NCBI RefSeq assembly: GCF_002776525.5
Contig: NC_045438.1
Location: 146,856,095 to 146,920,094 of the forward strand
Direction: 5' to 3'
DNA from: Piliocolobus tephrosceles
Taxonomy: Eukaryota; Chordata; Mammalia; Primates; Cercopithecidae
Length of the DNA stretch: 64,000 nucleotides
The notes below the pieces were generated by a model. That model made no database searches, had not been told where the DNA came from, and saw only the letters and a list, made by a program, of their open reading frames with translations. A program made the translations under genes and the position numbers. Below, piece after piece: positions 57,554 to 64,000 of this stretch. Each line of letters starts with the position of its first letter. The first letter of the stretch is position 1.

Positions 57554-57582
57554 AGGGAGGGGGGGGGGGGGGTGGGGTAGGG
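57554..57582 (+). repeat. G-run cluster, G-quadruplex candidate
   Basis: GGG, then G14 (57559-57572), then GGGG and GGG separated by one or two bases; satisfies the simple four-G-tract rule. Confidence 0.85.
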
Positions 57583-57749
57583 ACCGTAGAACCTGATGCC
57601 CCAGACCGCGCCTGGAGTGCAGTACACCTGGCAACCGGGACTCGCCATCTGCTCCCAGCTATCGCCTCTCGGGCCAGGGGTGTGGGCCTGGAGAAAGATA
57701 AGAGAGTGGATGGCTTGGCGTCAACCGCCTCAATGAACTCAGTCAATCA

Positions 57750-58555
57750 ACGTTTATGGTGCTCCTACTGTGTGCGGAGCGCAGCCTGGGTCCCCTCCAG
57801 CTGCTGGTCTCGGGAACTGCACCATCTGTTCAGTTAGTCAGCAAGCTAGAAAAGAATTCTGTTTGTATGGTTGTAAAATAAGTTCAAAATTCTAACAATA
57901 ATGCATATGCAAATTTGCCGTGAAAGAGGGGTGATAGAGATAGCTTGGGGATCTGGAGAAGTGTTGAGTCTGGCAGTACAGAGGTTTTGTGATTTTTCAC
58001 TGCTTCCTGAAGCATGAAACTCCCATCCTTCCTGTCCCACATTCCAAGTTAAAAAAATAATTTAGTGACACTTTATCTGGCTATCACGATTCAAAAGTAA
58101 CTGAAGGCTAGTACTTAAACACTCAAACTTAACTCATTAATTTCAAAATATCAGACCCAAACCACTGCCTTCTTGTAACAAATATTTTGTAATATAACTT
58201 TACTCTCCTGAAATAAACGCTGTGGATTATATAACTTACTATGCACAAAATTAAAAAAGAAACTATAATGTTCAAACTATAATACTAAAGGAGAAATACA
58301 CAGTAGGTAATTTATAATAAGACAATATACACTTCAGATATGCGTGATAGGGCTGTATTTCACTAGAACACCCGAAATGTTGTCCAAAAATTTTAAAATT
58401 CTCCCTAGGGAGTACTACTGCCTAGGCATGATTTATGCACTATGGGTGGCAGGCAAATGCTAAATAATGAGGATGCTACTTGTATTCTGAGTTCTTAAAT
58501 TTATAGTGGATGTGGTAGATTCTCATAATAAATCATCCTCCTATTACATGTGCCT
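57750..58555. other. Spacer
   Basis: Sharp drop from GC-rich to AT-rich DNA; no gene or repeat recognised. Confidence 0.55.
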
Positions 58556-58559
58556 TTAT

Positions 58560-59010
58560 GTGGACCTGTTTCTCTCTGATTCTGGATTTGGTCACTGAGT
58601 TGCTTTAGGAAATGGGACATTAGCAAGCATGAGACCAACAGACTTCACAAGTGCCCATGTACTGGGGTTTGTCCGCTGAAACCATCATGTTGTGAACCTA
58701 CTCCAGTGAGACCATGAAAATATCATGTTGTGAACTACCTTCAGCAGTCTATCTTACTGGAGGATTGAAGGCTCCATAGGGAAAACCAAGGTGCCTTTCC
58801 AAGGCCAGCATCCCAGGCATGTGACTGAGGCCATCTTGGACTCTCCAGTTTTGGTTGAGTTGTCAGATGACTGCAGCCACAGGAGTGATTCCAGATGGGT
58901 ACAACAGAAGAATCACTCAGATTGACAGCCCACAGAATTATGAGAACTAGTAAGTTGCTTTAAATCACTACGCTTTGGGTAGTTTGTTATGCAGTAATAG
59001 AGGTCAGAGT
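58560..59010 (+). mobile_element. MLT1-type MaLR LTR
   Basis: Old LTR 3' portion: 'gtgactgaggccatcttgga', 'cagcccacagaattatgaga', 'gctttaaatcactacgcttt' and 'agtttgttatgcagtaatag' follow the MLT1 order. Contains a local repeat of 'atcatgttgtgaac'. No coding capacity. Confidence 0.75.
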
Positions 59011-59077
59011 TGTATTAATTACAATGCCATTTGATAGATGCCAAAATATAAGTTCATGCAAGAAGGTAACTTTTTCT

Positions 59078-59379
59078 TTTTCTTTTTTCTTTTTTGAGAC
59101 GGAGTCTCGCTCTGTCACCCAGGCTGGAGTGTAGTGGCCGGATCCTGGCTCACTGCAAGCTCTGCCTCCCGGGTTCACGCCATTCTCCTGCCTCAGCCTC
59201 CCGAGTAGCTGGGACTACAGGCGCCCGCCACCTCGCCCGGCTAGTTTTTTTTGTATTTTTTAGTAGAGACAGGGTTTCACCATGTTAGCCATGATGGTCT
59301 CGATCTCCTGACCTTGTGATCCGCCCATCTCGGCCTCCCAAAGTGCTGGGATTACAGGCTTGAGCCACCGTGCCGGGCC
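59078..59379 (-). mobile_element. AluY (Old World monkey type)
   Basis: Inverted; perfect duplication aggtaactttttct (from 59064 and from 59380). Confidence 0.96.
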
Positions 59380-59538
59380 AGGTAACTTTTTCTTAATGAC
59401 TCTAGATCTTTATTAAAAATTCAGTCAGTATTTTCATCAATGCCCATAGTGGATATAGGAGTTAGCTAAAATTGAATAAACCCATTGAAAAAGACATTCC
59501 ATGCAAATGGACACCAAAAGCGAGCAGGAGTACCTGTA

Positions 59539-59838
59539 CTTTTTTTTTTTTTTTTTTGAGATGGAGTCTCACTCTGTCGCCCAGGCTGGAGTGCAGTGGC
59601 ATGATCTTGGCTCACTGCAACTTCCGCCTCCTGTGTTCAAGCCATTCTCCTGCCTTAGCCTCCTGAGTAGCTGGGATTAAGGCACCCACCACCACACCCG
59701 ACCAATTTTTGTATTTTTAGTAGAGACAGGGTTTCACCATGTTGGCCAGGTTGGCTCTTGTACTCCTGACCTCAGATGATTCACCTGCCTCAGCCTCCCA
59801 AAGTGCTGGGATTACAGGCGTGAGCCACGGCGCCCAGC
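59539..59838 (-). mobile_element. Alu (S-like) in L1
   Basis: Inverted; ggagtacctgt before and ggagtacctat after. Confidence 0.94.
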
Positions 59839-59878
59839 AGTGGAGTACCTATTCTTCTATCAGATAAAACAAACTTTA

Positions 59879-60185
59879 TTTTTTTATTTACTATTAATTT
59901 TTGAGACAGAGTTTCACTCCTGTCTCCCAGGCTGGAGTTCAATGGTGTGAACTCAGCTCACCTCAACCTCCGCCTCCCAAGTTCAAGTGATTCTCCTGCC
60001 TCAGCCTCCCCAGTAGCTGGGATTAGAGGCATCCGCCACCATGCCCAGCTAATTTTTGTATTTTTAGTAGAGACAGGGTTTCCCCATGTTGGCCAGGCTG
60101 GTCTTGAACTCCTGACCTCAGGTGATTCACCCATGTCAGCCTCCTAAAGGGTTGGGATTACAGGCATGAGCCACTGCACTGGGCC
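59879..60185 (-). mobile_element. Alu (S-like) in L1
   Basis: Inverted; aaaacaaactt before and aaaacaaattt after. Confidence 0.94.
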
Positions 60186-61136
60186 AAAACAAATTTGAAA
60201 GCAACAGCAGTTTGAAAAGACGATGAGGGACATTATATAGTGATAAAAGGTCTTATCCAAGAAGAAAATATCACAATTCTAAATATATATGCACCTAACA
60301 TGAGCTCCTAGATTATAAAATAATTGGTAGTAGGCCTAAGAAATGAGATAGAAAGTAACACAATAATAGTGGGGAACTTCAGTACTCCACTGACAGCACT
60401 AGACAGGTCATCAAGACAGAAAGTCAACAAGGAAACACTGAATTTAAACTATACCCTGAAACAAATGGACTTAACAGATATTTACAGAATATTCTACCCA
60501 ACAACAGCAGAATATTCATTCTATTCATCAGTGCATGGGACTTTCTCCAAGACAGATCATATGATAGGCCACAAAACAAGCCTCAATAAATTTAAGAAAA
60601 TCAAAGTATCAAGCACTCTCTCAGACCACAGTGGAATAAAACTAGAAATCAGCTCCAACAAGGAACCTTCAAAACCATACAAATACATGGAAATTAAGTA
60701 ACCTGCTGCTGAGTGATCACTGGGTCAAAAATGAAATCAAGAAGGAAATTAAAAAATTCTTCTAACTGAATGACAATAGTAACCCAATCTATTAAAACCT
60801 CTGAGATTACAGCAAACGCGGTGCCAAGAAGAAAGTTCATAATCCTAAATGCTACATCAAAAAGTCTGGAAGAGCATAGACAGGTAATCTAAGGTCACAC
60901 CTCAAGGAACTAGAGAAACAAGAACAAACCAAACCCAAACCTAACAGAAGAAAGGAAATAACCAAAATCAGAGCAAAACCAAATGAAATGAAACAAACAA
61001 ACAAACAAAAAACGCAAAAGATAAATGAAACAAAAAGCTGGTTCTTTGAAAAGATAATTAAATGGATATACCATTAGCAAGATTAGCCAAAAAAGAAGAG
61101 AGAAAATCCAAATAAACTCAATTAGAAATTAAATGG

Positions 61137-61420
61137 GGCCAGGTGCAGTGGCTCATGCCAGCGCTTTGGGAGGCCAAGGCAGGAGGATCACCTGAGGTCA
61201 GGAGTTCGAGACCAGACTGGCCAATGTGGTGAAACCCCATCTCTACTAAAAATACAAAAATTACCCAGTCATGGTGGCATGTGCCTGTAATCCCAGCTGC
61301 TCGGGAGGCTGAGGCCAGAGAATTGCTTGAACCTGGGAGGCAAAGGTTGGAGAGAGCTGGGATTGCACCACTGCACTCCAGACTGGGCAACAGAGTGAGA
61401 TTCTGTCTCAAAAAAAAAAA
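61137..61420 (+). mobile_element. Alu (S-like) in L1
   Basis: Plus strand; gaaattaaatg before and gaaatgaagtg after. Confidence 0.92.
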
Positions 61421-61845
61421 GAAATGAAGTGAGAGATATTACAACTGACACTACAGAGATACAAAAGATCATTCAAGGCTAAAAAGATCATGAACACCTT
61501 TACTCACATAAACTAGAAAACCTAGAGGAGATGGATAAATTCCTGGAAAGATACAACCCTCCTAGCCTAAATCAGGAAGAATTAGATACCCTGATCAGTC
61601 CAATAAGCAGTGAGACTGCAATGGAAATAAAAAAAATTACCAACCAAAAAAAGTCCAGAACCAGATGGATTCACAGCTGAAGTCTACCAGACATTCAAAG
61701 AAGAATTGGTACCAATCCTGTTGATACTATTTCACAAGATAGAGAAAGAAGGAATCCTCCCTAATTCATTTTATGAATCCAGTGTCACCCTAATAACAAA
61801 ATCAGGAAAGGACATAACCAAAAATGAAAACTACAGATACTGTTC

Positions 61846-63050
61846 TTTTTTAAAGATTCCAAAAAGTCATTAGATATGAATACTTCTGCTTTTAAGTACA
61901 ATGTGGTAATAACAGAAGGCAATTACAACTAGAAAAAAGACAAATTACATTAAAGATATCAAAGATATATAGATGCATATAAGACTGTAAGAAATAAATT
62001 CTAGAGAGAGAAATGTCTTTGTTATATGAACCGAGATTGCTGGCCATTGTCTTGCCTGGGGCATTTTCTGAGTCTGGACACAGGCTTTCATAGACAGAGC
62101 AAGCAACTGTACTAAAGGGAAAAAACAGAATTTTCTTATTGCCATCTGATTCAGCATGGACAAATTGGAATCTACAAGATCATCAAATGAATAGCTCTTT
62201 TCCTCACAAATTATTCATTGAGTGCTAGGGTAGTATAGCAGACTGGTAGGCTGAGCCACGAAGACTCAAATCAAAGACTCAAAGAGAGAAATCAACTGGA
62301 GGCCGAGTCATGCTCAAGGCAAGAAAATACAAAACAGGAAAAACAAAATATCTCCCTTTCAAAAGATTTGCCAGATTTTGAACCTGGATGAAGAGAAAAT
62401 AAAGAGCTAAGCCCTATACCTCTGAAGGACAGAACTTTCAAGGTGGAGGAAATAGAGAGAGACTTACCAGTCTCCCAATCCATGGACTACAGGTAGACCA
62501 TGCCCCAGAACAGGCTGGGCAAGAATGGCAGAATAAAATCTCCAGAAGTCTCTTGGTACTTAGGAGACAAAGTTCCATGGAGGGAGGAATCTGCAACAAA
62601 CATAAGAAGGTCTGGCCCTAAGATAGTTGAAAACACATATAAGCTGCATTTAACTAAAGGTGCAAGCCAGCCCCAAACTAATGCCATTCCTGGTTGGCTT
62701 GAAATGATCAGTCCTTCACCTTATCCATTTAACAGACAAAACTACAAATTCTCTCTGGGTAGAGAAAGAGTAACAATTGCAATGTGTGTAGTAATTTTAT
62801 ATACAAGGTTCATCCTACAATATTATGTGATATGCAAAGAAGCAGGTAAATATACATGAAGAGAAAAACTAGAAAATAGAAGCAGGCCATAACCTGCTTC
62901 CAGGTTCCAGATCATCCAGATATTAAAGTTTGCAGAGATGGACTTCATTATAATTGTTTTTTCATAGAAGAAATTGTGGAAAAAGTAAATGAAAAGATGA
63001 AACATTTAAACAGAGAATCAGAGTTCTTTTTTTTACAGAGAATCAGAGTT
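61846..63050. other. Spacer, possibly an old L1 5' region
   Basis: AT-rich. From about 62840 to 63050, and again between and after the next two Alus ('aacagacattctagaaatga'), the sequence resembles the 5' part of ancient L1M elements, but I cannot place it firmly. No gene seen. Confidence 0.35.
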
Positions 63051-63361
63051 CTTTTTTTTTTTTTTTTTTTTGAGATAGAGTTTCGCACTTGTTGCCCAGG
63101 CTGGAGTGCAATGGCGCGATCTCGGCTCACTGCAAACTCCGCCTCCCAGGCTCAAGCGATTCTCCTGCCTCAGCCTCCCGAATAGCTGGGATTACAGGCA
63201 TACACCACCACGCTAGGCTAATTTTGAATGTTGTTTTTTTCAGTAGAGACAGGGTTTCTCCATGTTGGTCAAGCTGGTCTTGAACTCCTTACCTCAGGTG
63301 ATCCTCCCACCTCAGTCTCCCAAGGTGCTGGGATTACAGGCATGAGCCACCGTGCCTAGCC
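63051..63361 (-). mobile_element. Alu (S-like)
   Basis: Inverted Alu; the flank 'cagagaatcagagttctttt' occurs twice in tandem just before it (63011 and 63036) and agaatcag follows it. Confidence 0.93.
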
Positions 63362-63394
63362 AAGAATCAGAATGTTTGTTCAACAAAGGAACAA

Positions 63395-63680
63395 CCGGGT
63401 CCAGTGTCTCACGCCTGTAATCCCAGCACTTTGGGAAGCTGAGGTGGGTATATCACTAGGTCAGGAGATCAAGACCATCCTGGCTAATACGGTGAAACCC
63501 TGTCTCTACTAAAAATACAAAAAATTAGCCGGGCGTGGTGGCGGGCACCTTTAGTCCCAGCTACTCAGGAGGCTGGGGCAGGAGAATGGCGTGAACCCGG
63601 GAGGCAGAGCTTGCACTGCACTCCGGCCTGGGCGACAGAGCAAGACTCCATCTCAAAAAAAAAAACAAAAAACAAAAAAC
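63395..63680 (+). mobile_element. Alu (Y-like)
   Basis: Full-length Alu with a small right-arm deletion; aacaaaggaacaa on both sides. Confidence 0.93.
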
Positions 63681-63722
63681 AAAGGAACAAACAGACATTC
63701 TAGAAATGAAAAGTACACTATC

Positions 63723-64000
63723 TTTTTTTTTTTTTTTTTGACAGTCTCTCTTTGTCACTGAGGCTGGAGTGCAGTGGCACGATCTCAGCTCCCAGCAACC
63801 TCTGCCTCCCAGGTTCAAGTGATTCTTCTGCCTCAGCCTCCCGAGTAGCTGAGATTACAGGCACCCACCACGATGCCCAACGAATTCTTGTTTTTTAGTA
63901 GAGATAGGGTTTCACCATGTTGGCCAGGCTGGCCTTGAACTCCTTAGCTCAAATGATCTGTCTGCCTTGGCCTCACACAGTGTTGGGATTACAGGCATGA
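63723..64000 (-). mobile_element. Alu, cut by window end
   Basis: Inverted Alu from its poly(T); the last bases of its head lie beyond the window. Confidence 0.92.

Larger units (their letters stand above)
55640..57740. promoter_or_regulatory. Second CpG-rich block, upstream of SOX4
   Basis: About 2.1 kb with many CpGs (densest about 56600-56800 and 57180-57560), no Alus, and purine-pyrimidine and G-run tracts. It looks like an unmethylated CpG island or alternative/antisense promoter about 5-7 kb upstream of the SOX4 start. Open frames such as 56526-57119 start with non-ATG codons and show no domain, so no protein gene is claimed. Confidence 0.65.
59468..61845 (+). mobile_element. L1 ORF2 fragment with three Alus
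   Basis: Old primate LINE-1, ORF2 only. It opens with 'tgcaaatggacaccaaaagc' (endonuclease region), continues through the endonuclease C-terminal part at 60324-60701 (LSDHSGIKLE motif still readable), and ends in the early reverse transcriptase ('cagctgaagtctaccagaca' at about 61674). It is 5'- and 3'-truncated, with frameshifts and stops. Interrupted by Alus at 59539, 59879 and 61137. Confidence 0.88.

Noticed and set aside
1..64000. CRISPR arrays, prokaryotic operons, defence systems or phage genes
   Set aside because: None present. The direct repeats are Alus, microsatellites and target-site duplications, and the sequence is plainly primate nuclear DNA.
1..64000. tRNA, snRNA, Y RNA, 5S or 7SL genes
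   Set aside because: No A/B box pairs with a cloverleaf, U6 or Y RNA heads were found; B-box-like words belong to Alus or MIRs.

Overview
This window is nuclear DNA from a primate, most likely an Old World monkey. About sixty Alu elements are present. Roughly a dozen of the youngest are AluY copies with features I associate with cercopithecid AluY (the 'ctcaagcctgtaatccc' start, 'gagacgggcggatcacgag', 'ctagccgggcgaggtggcgg', 'gctgagatccggccac'). The strips of N and the unresolved Alu tails show that this is a draft assembly.

The only clear functional protein gene is SOX4. It is a single-exon gene on the minus strand, with its coding region at 48757-50187. The surrounding transcript can be reconstructed from the sequence: a TATA-like GATAAA near 51000 with two CCAAT/ATTGG boxes behind it, a CpG-rich 5' leader of about 780 bases with two short upstream ORFs, the 476-residue SoxC coding region, and a 3' UTR of about 2.6 kb ending at an AATAAA at 46128-46133.

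Layout. Positions 1-42600 are an Alu-dense tract. It also holds L1 ORF2 fragments, a Tigger1 DNA transposon broken up by Alus (875-3611), old MIR and MER5A pieces, microsatellites, an RPS20 retrocopy with an intact reading frame that landed inside an Alu (18670-19199), and three assembly gaps (27657, 31830, 38121). A BOLA2 processed pseudogene with perfect 14-bp target-site duplications sits at 42604-42990. From about 42.6 to 59.0 kb repeats almost vanish (one Alu in 16.5 kb); this clean zone contains SOX4, its CpG island, and a second CpG-rich block at about 55.6-57.7 kb, some 5-7 kb upstream of SOX4. Positions 58.5-64 kb return to repeats: an MLT1 LTR, an L1 ORF2 fragment carrying three Alus, and more Alus at the right end.

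I found no undescribed protein system. The points most worth checking are the SOX4 upstream ORFs, the upstream CpG block, an unassigned 148-bp repeat pair, a bare poly(A) insertion with apparent target-site duplications, several nested or same-site retrotransposon insertions, and assembly defects that would mislead automatic annotation. Alu boundaries are good to a few bases where target-site duplications are quoted and to roughly 10 bases elsewhere.
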